Source: Schumannella luteola | GTDB taxonomy: Bacteria; Actinomycetota; Actinomycetes; Actinomycetales; Microbacteriaceae | Direction: 5' to 3' | DNA length: 64,000 nt | Assembly (NCBI RefSeq): GCF_013408685.1 | Contig: NZ_JACBZY010000001.1 | Location: 3,348,001-3,412,000, forward strand | Shown: positions 52,674 to 60,986 of the stretch, one piece after another | Position numbering within the stretch: position 1 is the first letter of the stretch | Layout: the number at the start of each line of letters is the position of its first letter | Notes under the pieces: model-generated | What the model was told of the DNA's origin: nothing | The model's input: only the letters and a program-made list of their open reading frames with translations | The model's database searches: none | Position numbers and translations under genes: made by a program

Positions 52674-53678
52674 ATGAGCTATCTCGCCGCTGAGAACCGC
52701 TACGACAACCTCGACTACGCGCGCTCGGGGCGCAGCGGGCTGAAGCTCCCGCGCGTCTCGCTGGGCCTCTGGAACAACTTCGGCGCCGACCGCCCCCTCG
52801 AGACGCAGCGCGCGATCGTGCGCCGGGCCTTCGACCTCGGCATCACCCACTTCGACCTGGCGAACAACTACGGCCCGCCTCCCGGATCGGCGGAGTCGAA
52901 CTTCGGCCGCATCTTCGCCGACGACCTGCGCGCCTACCGGGACGAGATCCTCATCTCGTCGAAGGCCGGCTACCTCATGTGGGACGGCCCCTACGGCGAA
53001 TGGGGCTCGCGCAAGAACCTGCTCGCCTCACTCGATCAGTCGCTCGGCCGCCTCGGTGTCGACTACGTCGACGTCTTCTATTCGCATCGCCCCGATCCTG
53101 AGACGCCGATCGAGGAGACGATGGGCGCGCTCGCGCACGCCGTGCGGCAGGGGAAGGCGCTCTACGCGGGCGTCTCGAACTACTCGCCCGAGCAGACTCG
53201 CGCTGCGGCCGCGGCGCTGGCGGCGGAGGGCGTTCCGCTGACGATCCACCAGCCGCGCTACAACATGTTCGACCGCGCGCCGGAGAACGGGCTCTGGGAT
53301 GCGCTGGCCGAGCTCGGCGCCGGGGCGATCGTCTACTCGCCGCTCGCCCAGGGCCTGCTGACCGCGCGCTACCTCGACGGCATCCCCGCCGGATCGCGCG
53401 CGAGCGAGGGGCGCTGGATCAGCGAGAGCAACATCTCGGAGACCTACCTCGAGAGGGCTCGCGGTCTGAACGCGATCGCCGAGCAGCGCGGGCAGACCCT
53501 GGCGCAGCTCGCCATCGCCTGGGTGCTGCGGCAGCCGCAGGTGACGAGCGCGCTCGTCGGCGCCTCGAGCGTCGCCCAGCTCGAGGACACGCTGCGCTCG
53601 CTCGAGAACACCGAGATCAGCGCCGAGGAGCTCGCGCGCATCGAGGAGTTCGCGGTCGACGGCACCGGGCGCGGCTGA
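52674..53678 (+). CDS. Aldo/keto reductase (YghZ-like)
   Basis: A 334-residue NADPH-dependent oxidoreductase in the YghZ/L-glyceraldehyde-3-phosphate reductase group. Seen are ITHFDLANNYGPPPGSAESNFG with catalytic Asp and Tyr, EILISSKAGYLMWDGPYGEWGSRKNL with the Lys, VDVFYSHRPDPETPIEETM with the His, and ALVGASSVAQLEDTLRSL at the cofactor site. A TAGCGT hexamer 8 nt before the ATG suggests a leaderless mRNA. Confidence 0.93.
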   Translation: MSYLAAENRYDNLDYARSGRSGLKLPRVSLGLWNNFGADRPLETQRAIVRRAFDLGITHFDLANNYGPPPGSAESNFGRIFADDLRAYRDEILISSKAGYLMWDGPYGEWGSRKNLLASLDQSLGRLGVDYVDVFYSHRPDPETPIEETMGALAHAVRQGKALYAGVSNYSPEQTRAAAAALAAEGVPLTIHQPRYNMFDRAPENGLWDALAELGAGAIVYSPLAQGLLTARYLDGIPAGSRASEGRWISESNISETYLERARGLNAIAEQRGQTLAQLAIAWVLRQPQVTSALVGASSVAQLEDTLRSLENTEISAEELARIEEFAVDGTGRG

Positions 53679-53687
53679 GCGGAATCC

Positions 53688-53722
53688 GACCGGGCCGGCT
53701 CGCGCCGCGAGCCGGCCCGGTC
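53688..53722. terminator. Bidirectional terminator
   Basis: A perfect 16-bp stem with a 3-nt GCC loop between convergent genes ending at 53678 and 53728. Confidence 0.8.
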
Positions 53723-53727
53723 GCGGG

Positions 53728-54204
53728 TCAAGCCTGCCGGCGACGGGCGATCTGGTCGGCGATCCACTGCACCTCAGCCGGGTCGGCGTCACGGGCGAGG
53801 GCGACGTAGTGGTCCTGCACCGCCGGCCGGTACCGCACCGGCAGGGTCTGGCCCTCGACGAGACGCGTCAGCTCGGTGATGGTGAGCGTCTCGTCGGCGA
53901 CTCCCCGGAACGTCAGTCCATCGGCGGTCTCCGTGTCGAAGATCAGCACCACGCGGGGGCTCCCCTCGTTGCTGACCTCGCGCCAGCCGACCAGCACCCC
54001 GAGCGCGAGCGATCCGCCGCGCAGCTCGGCGGTGCGCCGCCGCGCGGCACCGCTCAGCAGCGGGTTCGGGGCGATGCCCGGAAAGCTGGGACCGACGCCG
54101 AGCGACTCCGGGCTCAGATCGGGTCGCAGCTGCGCCAGCAGGTCTCCGAAGCCGGACCTCGGCCCCGGCTTCTTCGCGTTCTTCGCGTTCCTCGAGCCGA
54201 ACAT
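53728..54204 (-). CDS. Conserved hypothetical protein
   Basis: A 158-residue soluble protein. A basic N-terminus (MFGSRNAKNAKKPGPRSG) is followed by a beta-rich domain (LALGVLVGWREVSNEGSPRVVLIFDTETADGLTFRGVADETLTITELTRLVEGQTLPVRYRPA) and a helical end. The RYRPA element is like DUF3592 strands but there are no membrane helices. GGAGGTGG precedes the ATG. Function unknown. Confidence 0.75.
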   Translation of the reverse strand: MFGSRNAKNAKKPGPRSGFGDLLAQLRPDLSPESLGVGPSFPGIAPNPLLSGAARRRTAELRGGSLALGVLVGWREVSNEGSPRVVLIFDTETADGLTFRGVADETLTITELTRLVEGQTLPVRYRPAVQDHYVALARDADPAEVQWIADQIARRRQA

Positions 54205-54395
54205 CGCCACCTCCCGGTCGTCACCGACGCCGATGCGGGATCCGCGTGCGGGCGCCGTCACCTCGACTCTACGACGACACCTCACTTCTCTGGTCTCGAT
54301 CCGCGGCAGCCGACGGACACACGACCCGAGGGACCCCCGCGGCGATCGGCACCGTCACCCCTCGCGATGTCGGTGGTCGAACATAGCTTCGAAGC

Positions 54396-54650
54396 ATGAC
54401 GAAGCTCGGACTGCGTCCCACCCCCGCCTACCCCGTTCAGCGCGCCGGCGTGCAGGTCGTGCCGCTCGCGAACCTGCGCTGGCGCGTGACCCGTGGGCAG
54501 GGGCAGGTGCTCGGCTACGTCGACGAGGTCGAGGTGGCGGGCGCGCCGCGCTGGCAGAGCAAGCGGATGCGGCACGGCACCGCGCAGATGGTCGTGCTGG
54601 GCGAGTTCGACTCCCCCGGCGACGCCCTCGACATGGTGCGCTGGGTGTGA
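54396..54650 (+). CDS. Small conserved hypothetical protein
   Basis: An 84-residue beta-rich protein (LRWRVTRGQGQVLGYVDEVEVAGAPRWQSKRM...). The ATG is 6 nt after TAGCTT (54384-54389) without a ribosome site, so it is probably leaderless. Possible DNA- or nucleotide-binding small protein; no family recognised. Confidence 0.7.
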   Translation: MTKLGLRPTPAYPVQRAGVQVVPLANLRWRVTRGQGQVLGYVDEVEVAGAPRWQSKRMRHGTAQMVVLGEFDSPGDALDMVRWV

Positions 54651-54715
54651 GCCGATCTGAGCGACGCGCGACCGCGCGCCCCGGCATCCTCTCCGGCTCG
54701 ACGTAACCTGCGCGC

Positions 54716-55519
54716 ATGCAGTGGTTCAACGACATCGTCGACTGGTTCGGCACGGCGCGGGGCCACGACCTGGTCTTCGGCGCGATCATCCCCTTCGTGG
54801 CGATCGTGATCGGCGCCATCATCGCCGCTCTCATCGGCCGCGGAGCCGTCAAGCGCCTCGTCGGCCAGCGCGACCGCGAGACCCGTGCGGCCGCCGTCGC
54901 CGCGCTCATCGCCGCGGGCCAGACCGCCGCGCGCTGGGACAGCCAGGCGCCGCAGACCCGCGAGCACTTCGCGACCCTCGCGGCCGCCGCCGACGTGCAG
55001 GTGCGCCTGCTGCCGCTGCCGGGCGCCGCCCTCGCCGCCGACTGGGCCGCGCACGAGCTCACCGACATGCGCACCAACTCGGTCAGCTACAGCTTCCAGG
55101 CCGACCAGACCCTCGCCGAGTACCGCGACCGCCTGATCGAGTGGCAGAACAAGCCGGGCCGCGCCCGCAAGCTCTTCGCCGCCGACCTCGACCGCTGGCG
55201 CTACGACGAGCCGCAGAAGGTCGACCCGGTCGTGCTGCAGCAGCAGGAGTGGGCCGAGAAGCAGTTCACCGCCGCGACGAGCGCCCAGCCCGAGAAGGCC
55301 GCCGAGCGCCCGCTCAGCACGCCGACCGCGGCGACGCCCGCGGCCGCCGACGCCGAGACCCGGTCCTACGCGCGTCCTGCTGCGGCCACGACCACGGCGC
55401 CAGCGGGCGACGCGGATGTCGAGACCCGCGCAGTCGAGACGACGACGGGAGAGGCCTCGGTCGCATCCGGTACCAGCAGCGCCGACGCCGAGTCGGAGAG
55501 CGCGACCCGCTCGCACTGA
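54716..55519 (+). CDS. Membrane-anchored hypothetical protein
   Basis: A 267-residue protein. One membrane helix (about 22-42, VFGAIIPFVAIVIGAIIAALIG) is followed by a basic turn, a helical soluble domain to about 185 and an Ala/Thr/Ser-rich tail of about 80 residues. The ATG is 6 nt after TAACCT (54704-54709), probably leaderless. A type I recognise from Microbacteriaceae without a known function. Confidence 0.75.
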   Translation: MQWFNDIVDWFGTARGHDLVFGAIIPFVAIVIGAIIAALIGRGAVKRLVGQRDRETRAAAVAALIAAGQTAARWDSQAPQTREHFATLAAAADVQVRLLPLPGAALAADWAAHELTDMRTNSVSYSFQADQTLAEYRDRLIEWQNKPGRARKLFAADLDRWRYDEPQKVDPVVLQQQEWAEKQFTAATSAQPEKAAERPLSTPTAATPAAADAETRSYARPAAATTTAPAGDADVETRAVETTTGEASVASGTSSADAESESATRSH

Positions 55520-55577
55520 CAGCGTCCCGCTTTCGCGCGGTCGCCCTGGCGGGCTGCGTCACGAGCACGACGCGACA

Positions 55578-55607
55578 GCGCCCCGGTCGCACACGCGGCC
55601 GGGGCGC
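55578..55607. terminator. Bidirectional terminator
   Basis: GCGCCCCGG / CCGGGGCGC stem with a 12-nt loop between convergent genes ending at 55519 and 55617. Confidence 0.7.
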
Positions 55608-55616
55608 TTCGTCGAC

Positions 55617-56444
55617 TCAGGCGCGGTAGCGGCTCGCGACCTGCGGCGACTGGCCGCGGAACGCCGCCAGGTTCGCCGCCGACGCGGCGTCGAGCAGCGC
55701 GGCATCCTCGACGCCCGGCGCCGTGACGACCTCGCCGAGCTCGAGCCCGCGCAGGCTCGCGGCCGCGACATCCTCGGGCGACATGCGCGGCACCGCGCTG
55801 AGGTCCATGCCCTGCCGCTCGTGGAACTCCGTGGCGACGACGCCGGGGCAGAGCACCTGCACATGGATTCCCGACTCGCGCAGCTCGGCATCCAGCGTCT
55901 GCGACAGCGCGACCAGGTGCGCGTTCGCGCCGACGTAGACGGCACGGCGCAGCGGCACGTCCGCCAGCGGGGCCGAGCTGCTGTAGGCGAGCATGCCGGC
56001 GACGTTGATGATCGCGCCCGAGCCGCGTTCGAGCATGCCCGGCACGACCGCGCGCGCCAGCAGGGTCGGCGCGGTCACCTTGACCGCGAGCAGCTCATCG
56101 GCTTTCTCGGTCGGCAGCTCGGCGAAGGCGCCGTAGTGGGCGACCCCGGCGTTGTTGACCAGCAGCGCGACCTCGCGCTCGGCGAGCAGGCCGGCGAGAC
56201 GGGCGGTGTCGGCGGCGTCGGACAGGTCGGCGACGACGACCTCGACCGCGACCGGCAGGCGCTCAGCGAGTTCGTCGAGGCGGGCGCGGTTGCGGCCCAC
56301 CACGATCAGCTCTCGTCCCTCGGCGGCGAGCCGTTCGGCGAAGGCGCGGCCGATGCCCGACGAGGCCCCGGTCACGACGGCGACGCCCTCGGGGACGACG
56401 CCCGCTACGGAATCGGCGGACTCGGTGGTGGATGTGCTGCTCAT
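55617..56444 (-). CDS. Short-chain dehydrogenase/reductase family protein with altered YxxxK
   Basis: A 275-residue SDR-fold protein. The nucleotide-binding motif is VAVVTGASSGIGRAFAERLA, then VVADLSDAADTARL and LLVNNAGVAHYG, all normal. At the active site the sequence is VYVGANAHLVAL: the Tyr is kept, but the position of the catalytic Lys is Asn. A Ser cluster (YSSSAP) precedes it. AGGAAGG before the ATG supports the start. It may have lost or changed its activity. Confidence 0.9.
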   Translation of the reverse strand: MSSTSTTESADSVAGVVPEGVAVVTGASSGIGRAFAERLAAEGRELIVVGRNRARLDELAERLPVAVEVVVADLSDAADTARLAGLLAEREVALLVNNAGVAHYGAFAELPTEKADELLAVKVTAPTLLARAVVPGMLERGSGAIINVAGMLAYSSSAPLADVPLRRAVYVGANAHLVALSQTLDAELRESGIHVQVLCPGVVATEFHERQGMDLSAVPRMSPEDVAAASLRGLELGEVVTAPGVEDAALLDAASAANLAAFRGQSPQVASRYRA

Positions 56445-56582
56445 GGCGTTCCTTCCTCGCGACGGCGCCCCGTTTCGGCGTCGTGAGTCCAGCATCCGCC
56501 CGCCGATCGCGACGCGACAGTCCGCCTCGACCCTGGGAGCGCGAGGACCAGGCAGGCGAACTCTAGAATCGTGATCGGCCTT

Positions 56583-56658
56583 CCCCCCGTAGCTCAGTGG
56601 ATAGAGCATCCGGTTTCTACCCGGCTGGTCGGGAGTTCGAATCTCTCCGGGGGGGCCA
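56583..56658 (+). tRNA. tRNA-Arg (anticodon TCT), CCA encoded
   Basis: Acceptor CCCCCCG pairs with CGGGGGG. D arm GCTCAGTGGATAGAGC, anticodon loop TTTCTAC with TCT, T arm GGGAGTTCGAATCTCTC, discriminator G, CCA at 56656-56658. Confidence 0.96.
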
Positions 56659-56690
56659 TCCGTTCCGACGATCAGCATCGAAGAAGATCT

Positions 56691-57416
56691 GTGACGAGAA
56701 ACACCGTGACCGCAGCGCTGCGGATCCTGCTCGCCGTCGCCATGAGCGTCGCGACCGTGAAGTCGTACCTCGACGCGGCCGCCGACTGGGCGGCGAACGA
56801 CTACCCCGACCGGCTCACGCTGAACGTGAACTTCGTCGCGTACTTCACGATCCAGTCGAATGTGCTCGGCGCCGTGGTGCTCGTGATCGCGGCGATCCTG
56901 CTGCTGCGGCGCGGCGGAGCCCGCGGCGGCGGCGCCGCCGGTGCCGAACCGTCCTGGCTCACGACGCTGCGACTCATCGTGCTGGTCGATATGACCATCA
57001 CCGGCATCGTCTACAACGTGCTGCTGCGCGGGATCGCGGTGCACGGCGGCGGGTCGGGTCCCGACTGGCCGAGCGAGATCCACCACGTCGTCGCGCCGGC
57101 GCTGATCATCGTCGACTGGCTCGTCGGCCCGGGCCGCGGGCGGGTGCCGTGGAGCCGGCTGTGGCTCACGCTCATCCACCCGCTCGCCTGGGCGGCGGTC
57201 GCCCTGCTGCGCGGGCCGCTCGTCTACGACCAGACGCAGTCGCGCCAGAGCTGGTATCCCTACCCGTTCCTCGATCCGGCCCTGTCGCCGACGGGATACG
57301 CATCGGTGTGGATCTACGTCGTCGGGATCGCGCTGCTGTTCGCGGTCGTAGCCGCGCTCGGGATCCTGGTGACGCGGATCAGACGGCGCGGGCCAGCGCG
57401 ACCATCAGCTGGTTGA
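56691..57416 (+). CDS. Pr6Pr-family membrane protein
   Basis: A 241-residue protein with six hydrophobic segments, matching the Pr6Pr family of six-helix membrane proteins of unknown function. Seen are LNVNFVAYFTIQSNVLGAVVLV, MTITGIVYNVLLRG, EIHHVVAPALIIVDWLV with a His pair and SWYPYPFLDP. The GTG at 56691 with AAGAAG upstream is the start; further upstream the frame runs through tRNA-Arg. Its end overlaps the convergent thioredoxin-like gene by 38 bp. Confidence 0.88.
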   Translation: MTRNTVTAALRILLAVAMSVATVKSYLDAAADWAANDYPDRLTLNVNFVAYFTIQSNVLGAVVLVIAAILLLRRGGARGGGAAGAEPSWLTTLRLIVLVDMTITGIVYNVLLRGIAVHGGGSGPDWPSEIHHVVAPALIIVDWLVGPGRGRVPWSRLWLTLIHPLAWAAVALLRGPLVYDQTQSRQSWYPYPFLDPALSPTGYASVWIYVVGIALLFAVVAALGILVTRIRRRGPARPSAG

Positions 57417-57639
57417 CCGAGGGAACGCCTTCGGCCCGGTAGACCTCGGCGCCGTCACTCGAGCGCACGATCATGGTCGGCGTCGAGCCGATGCGGTCGG
57501 CGTCGGCGGCGTCGGGATGCTGCGCCACGTTCCGCTCGACGATCTCGAGCTGCGGCAGCAGCTTGCCGGCTTCGTCGAGCACGCCCCGCGCCGCCGCGCA
57601 CGGGGCGCAGAAGCTCGAGCTGTAGAAGTCGACGTGCAT
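57379..57639 (-). CDS. Glutaredoxin/thioredoxin-like protein
   Basis: An 86-residue redox protein with a CAPC active site at residues 11-14 (FYSSSFCAPCAAARGVL), the cis-Pro loop IGSTPTMIV, and a C-terminal GVPSVNQLMVAL. Such mini-thioredoxins reduce disulfides in the cytoplasm. The partner is unknown. It is 3'-overlapped by the convergent Pr6Pr gene. Confidence 0.9.
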   Translation of the reverse strand: MHVDFYSSSFCAPCAAARGVLDEAGKLLPQLEIVERNVAQHPDAADADRIGSTPTMIVRSSDGAEVYRAEGVPSVNQLMVALARAV

Positions 57640-57679
57640 GAGTGCTGCAACCGCGCCGGCGTCCGGGGGATTCCGGATG

Positions 57680-57904
57680 TCAGCTCGCGAGCTGCACGAC
57701 GAGCAGGATCGCGGCGACGACGCTGAGCACGGCGATCACGAGCGCGATCGCGATGAGGATGACGTGCACCTTGAGGAAGACGGTGGCGCGGCCGTTCTCA
57801 TCGCGGGCGCGCGGGTCGTTCTTGATGCGCGGGTAGAAGCGCGGCCACGAGACCAGGTTGAACAGGGCGGTCAGCAACAGCACGGCGATGGCGAAGACGG
57901 TCAC
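57680..57904 (-). CDS. SCO4848-like small membrane protein
   Basis: A 74-residue protein with two membrane segments around a polar loop (WPRFYPRIKNDPRARDENGRA). This matches the SCO4848 family of actinobacterial membrane proteins of unknown function. The GTG is 6 nt after TACGGT, so it appears leaderless. Divergent from the MarR gene at 57986. Confidence 0.82.
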   Translation of the reverse strand: MTVFAIAVLLLTALFNLVSWPRFYPRIKNDPRARDENGRATVFLKVHVILIAIALVIAVLSVVAAILLVVQLAS

Positions 57905-57954
57905 GCGTCCACCGTATCCGCGGCGCCGGGCCGACGAATCGAGATAGTTAGCAG

Positions 57955-57966
57955 AGTTATATAACT
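57955..57966. promoter_or_regulatory. AT-rich palindrome before the MarR gene
   Basis: AGTTAT-ATAACT is a perfect 12-bp palindrome, with related halves ATAGTTA upstream and TATATAGTTT downstream. The MarR -10 (TATAGT, 57973-57978) lies inside this tract and 7 nt before the GTG, so binding would shut off the MarR-MFS operon. Confidence 0.7.
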
Positions 57967-57985
57967 TGGGTATATAGTTTCCCGA

Positions 57986-58423
57986 GTGAACAGAACCGAC
58001 ACCATCTCGTCGCTCGTTCAGTCGGCGCACCGCCTCGGTCGCATCGCCGCCCTCGCCACCGGCAACACCGCCCCCGTCGCGCACTGGCGCACGCTCGCGG
58101 TGCTGGAGTCAGAGGGCCCCCTGCGCGTCGGAGAACTGGCCGCCGCCTGCCGAGTCACCCAGCCCGGAATGACCCGCCTGCTCGCCACCCTCGTCGAGGT
58201 CGAGCACGTCACCCGCGTCGCCGACACCGCCGACTCACGCGCCTGGCTCATCCAGCTCAGCCCGAAGGGACGCGCCGCCCTCGATGAGTGGCGCGGCGAG
58301 CTCGGAGAAGCCCTCACCCCGTGGTTCGACGGTCTCGACGACGCCGACTGGGCCGCCCTCGACCGGGCCGCCGCGATCCTCGCGAGCCGCACCACCGCAT
58401 CCCCCGAGAAGGTCTCCGCATGA
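57986..58423 (+). CDS. MarR-family transcriptional regulator of the MFS exporter
   Basis: A 145-residue winged-helix regulator with the HTH RVGELAAACRVTQPGMTRLLATLVEVEHVTRVADTADSRAWLIQLSPKGRAALDE. The GTG start is leaderless. The stop overlaps the MFS ATG by 4 bp, a common arrangement in which the regulator controls its exporter in response to the drug. Confidence 0.93.
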   Translation: MNRTDTISSLVQSAHRLGRIAALATGNTAPVAHWRTLAVLESEGPLRVGELAAACRVTQPGMTRLLATLVEVEHVTRVADTADSRAWLIQLSPKGRAALDEWRGELGEALTPWFDGLDDADWAALDRAAAILASRTTASPEKVSA

Positions 58424-59715
58424 CGAACGACACCCGCACCCCCGCCGCGAGCGGCCAGCACGGCGGCGCCTCGCACGGCAGCGCCGGCAAGCCCAGCATC
58501 CTCAAGCAGCCCAAGCAGGTCTGGGCGGTCGCCTTCGCCTGCGTCATCGCCTTCATGGGCATCGGACTGGTCGACCCGATCCTGCCGGCGATCGCCAAGG
58601 ACCTGCGTGCCACCGAGACCCAGACGGAGCTGCTCTTCACGAGCTACCTGCTCATCACCGGCCTCGCGATGCTCATCACGAGCTTCATCTCGAGCCGCAT
58701 CGGCGCCCGCGCGACCCTGCTGATCGGCCTCGGCCTGATCGTCGTCTTCGCGGCCCTCGCGGCGCTGAGCGGCAGCGTGGATGCGGTCATCGGCTTCCGC
58801 GCCGGCTGGGGTCTCGGCAACGCCCTCTTCATCTCGACGGCGCTCGCGACGATCGTCGGCGCGGCGAGCGGCGGCTCGAGCGCGGCGATCATCCTCTACG
58901 AGGCCGCCCTCGGCCTCGGCATCGCCGTCGGCCCGCTCGTCGGCGGCCTGCTCGGCTCGATCGCCTGGCAGGGTCCGTTCTTCGGCGTGGCCGTGCTCAT
59001 GGCCATCGCCTTCATCGCGATCACCGTGCTGCTGGGCAAGGACGACAAGGCGACCCGCCAGCCGACGAAGCTCTCGGCCCCGCTGCGCGCGCTGCGCGAT
59101 CCCGGCCTGCTGACCCTCGCGATCGCGGCGCTCTTCTACAACATCGGCTTCTTCACGCTGCTCGCCTGGACGCCGTTCGCGCTGCCGAAGACCTTCACCC
59201 CGCTTGATCTCGGCGTGACCTTCTTCGGCTGGGGCCTCGCGGTCGCCGTGTCGAGCGTCTGGCTCGCCCCGCTGCTCACGGCCCGCGTGCGGCGCACCAC
59301 CGCCCTCGCGATCGCCCTGCCGCTGCTCGCGCTCACCCTGATCGTGGCCGGCGTCTTCGCCGCGGTCACCGCCGTGCTCGTCGTCTGCGTGATCGTCGGC
59401 GGCATCTTCCTCGGCGTGCTCAACACCGTGCTCACCGAGTCGGTCATGGAGGCCACCGACCTGCCGCGCTCCGTCGCGTCGTCGTCGTACTCGGCCGTGC
59501 GCTTCGTCGGCGGCGCGATCGCCCCGCCGCTCGCGGCCTTGATCAAGGCGCTCACCGGCAGCGTCGGCATCCCCTTCTTCGTCGGCGCCGTCTCGGTGCT
59601 CGTCGCGACCGTCGTCATCCTCGCCCGCCGCTCGGCGCTCGCCCGGGTCGACGGCGAGGCCGAGCCGCCGGCGATCACCGAGGCCGACGCGATCGGTCTC
59701 GGCGACGCGGCCTGA
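58420..59715 (+). CDS. MFS drug-efflux transporter
   Basis: A 431-residue, 12-helix transporter of the drug:H+ antiporter type. After a 30-residue polar N-terminus come VWAVAFACVIAFMGIGLVDPILPAIAKDL, the TETQTELLFTSYLLITGLAML region, and the motif C-like ALGLGIAVGPLVGGLLG typical of antiporters. Coupled to the MarR gene. It probably exports a toxic compound; substrate unknown. Confidence 0.93.
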   Translation: MTNDTRTPAASGQHGGASHGSAGKPSILKQPKQVWAVAFACVIAFMGIGLVDPILPAIAKDLRATETQTELLFTSYLLITGLAMLITSFISSRIGARATLLIGLGLIVVFAALAALSGSVDAVIGFRAGWGLGNALFISTALATIVGAASGGSSAAIILYEAALGLGIAVGPLVGGLLGSIAWQGPFFGVAVLMAIAFIAITVLLGKDDKATRQPTKLSAPLRALRDPGLLTLAIAALFYNIGFFTLLAWTPFALPKTFTPLDLGVTFFGWGLAVAVSSVWLAPLLTARVRRTTALAIALPLLALTLIVAGVFAAVTAVLVVCVIVGGIFLGVLNTVLTESVMEATDLPRSVASSSYSAVRFVGGAIAPPLAALIKALTGSVGIPFFVGAVSVLVATVVILARRSALARVDGEAEPPAITEADAIGLGDAA

Positions 59716-59901
59716 CCCGAAGCCCTGGCGAGGGGTGGATGCGCGGCTCGCGAGGTCGCGCGTCCACCCCTCCGCGGTGCTGCCGCAGCAGGTGCTGGGG
59801 CGTCCTCGTCGCGATCCCTCCCCCACGCCCTCGCGACGGATCCGCCCCCAGACCGGAGGGCGTCCGGTCACGCACATCCCCTGATCGCTAAGGTGAACCC
59901 C

Positions 59902-60522
59902 GTGCCTCACGCGGATGTACTGGTCTGGATCGACTGCGAGATGACGGGACTCGACCTCGAGGTCGATGAGCTCGTCGAGGTCGCGGTCGTCGTCACCGAC
60001 TACGACCTCAAGCCCCTCGACGGCGGCTTCAGCGTCGTCATCAAGCCCGATCAGTCGGCTCTCGACAACATGGGCGACTTCGTGCGCGACATGCACACGA
60101 CGAGCGGACTGATCGAGGAGATCCCGAACGGCGTCTCGCTCGCCGACGCCGAGTACCAGGTGCTCGAGTACATCCTGAAGTTCGCACCCGAGAACCGCAC
60201 GGCACCGCTGGCCGGCAACACGATCGGTACCGACCGCTCGTTCCTCGCGAAGTACATGCCGCGGGTCGACAACCACCTGCACTACCGCAGCGTCGACGTC
60301 TCGAGCATCAAGGAGCTCTCGCGCCGCTGGTTCCCCCGGGCCTACTTCCAGTCCCCCACCAAGAACGGCGGACACCGGGCACTCGCCGACATCCTCGAGT
60401 CGATCCGCGAGCTCGAGTACTACCGCCGGGCGGTCTTCGTGGGCGACCCCGGGCCGACCAGCGACGAGGCCAAAGCGGCCTCCGAGGCGGTCGTGTCACT
60501 CTGGGCCCCGCGTTTGTCGTAG
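59902..60522 (+). CDS. orn: Oligoribonuclease
   Basis: A 206-residue DEDDh exonuclease that degrades 2-5-mer RNAs and pGpG. Catalytic residues: WIDCEMTGLD (D, E), NTIGTDRSFLAKYM (D) and KNGGHRALADILESIRELEYYR (H, D). The GTG at 59902 has AAGGTG seven bases upstream and gives the conserved length; a GTG three codons earlier is possible. It precedes tRNA-His. Confidence 0.96.
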   Translation: MPHADVLVWIDCEMTGLDLEVDELVEVAVVVTDYDLKPLDGGFSVVIKPDQSALDNMGDFVRDMHTTSGLIEEIPNGVSLADAEYQVLEYILKFAPENRTAPLAGNTIGTDRSFLAKYMPRVDNHLHYRSVDVSSIKELSRRWFPRAYFQSPTKNGGHRALADILESIRELEYYRRAVFVGDPGPTSDEAKAASEAVVSLWAPRLS

Positions 60523-60565
60523 TATCGTCTGGTTGCGCAACGACGGAAGCGTCGGAAGCACACAT

Positions 60566-60642
60566 GGTGGGTGTAGCTCAGTTGGTAGAGCACTGGCTTG
60601 TGGTGCCGGTGGCCGCGGGTTCAAGTCCCGTCATCCACCCCA
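60566..60642 (+). tRNA. tRNA-His (anticodon GTG), CCA encoded
   Basis: The extra 5' G (60566) pairs with the discriminator C, followed by acceptor GTGGGTG/CATCCAC (one G-T pair). D arm GCTCAGTTGGTAGAGC, anticodon loop CTTGTGGT region with GTG, T arm CGGGTTCAAGTCCCG, CCA at 60640-60642. The final A is also the first base of the clpS ATG. Confidence 0.96.
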
Positions 60643-60986
60643 TGTCATGTTCAGTCCCCGCCCTCGCCGATCACGGTGAGGCGGGGACTGACGTTCTCTC
60701 CCGGCCCGATCTCGACTTCGAGCGGGACGAGCTCACGGTCGCCGACTTCTCGACGCCGTGGCTCACGATCGTCTGGAACGATCCGGTCAACCTGATGGCC
60801 TACGTCGAGCGGGTGTTCCGCCGCTACTTCGGCTACCCGCAGGGCGAGGCGCACCGGCTCATGATGCTCGTGCACACCGAAGGCCGTGCTGTCGTCGCCT
60901 CGGGTCCGCGCGAGGAGATGGAGCGGCACGTCGAGGCGATGCACGAGTACGGCCTGCAGGCCACGGTCGCCAAGGACGACGCGTGA
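60642..60986 (+). CDS. clpS: ATP-dependent Clp protease adaptor ClpS
   Basis: A 114-residue adaptor that delivers N-degron substrates to ClpAP/ClpC. The core is PWLTIVWNDPVNLMAYVERVFRRYFGYPQGEAHRLMMLVHTEGRAVVASG. The only in-frame start before the core is the ATG at 60642, whose A is the last base of the tRNA-His CCA; there is no ribosome site, so it may be translated as a leaderless message freed by tRNA 3' processing. Codons 4-17 coincide with a strong hairpin. The stop overlaps the DUF2017 GTG by 4 bp. Confidence 0.9.
   Translation: MSCSVPALADHGEAGTDVLSRPDLDFERDELTVADFSTPWLTIVWNDPVNLMAYVERVFRRYFGYPQGEAHRLMMLVHTEGRAVVASGPREEMERHVEAMHEYGLQATVAKDDA
60651..60691 (+). terminator. Terminator-like hairpin inside the 5' end of clpS
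   Basis: TCAGTCCCCGC...GCGGGGACTGA (11 bp) continues, past one bulged C, into CTCGCC/GGTGAG, giving about 17 bp with a 6-nt loop. CGTTCTCTC follows. It could end the tRNA-His transcript or regulate clpS. Confidence 0.6.
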
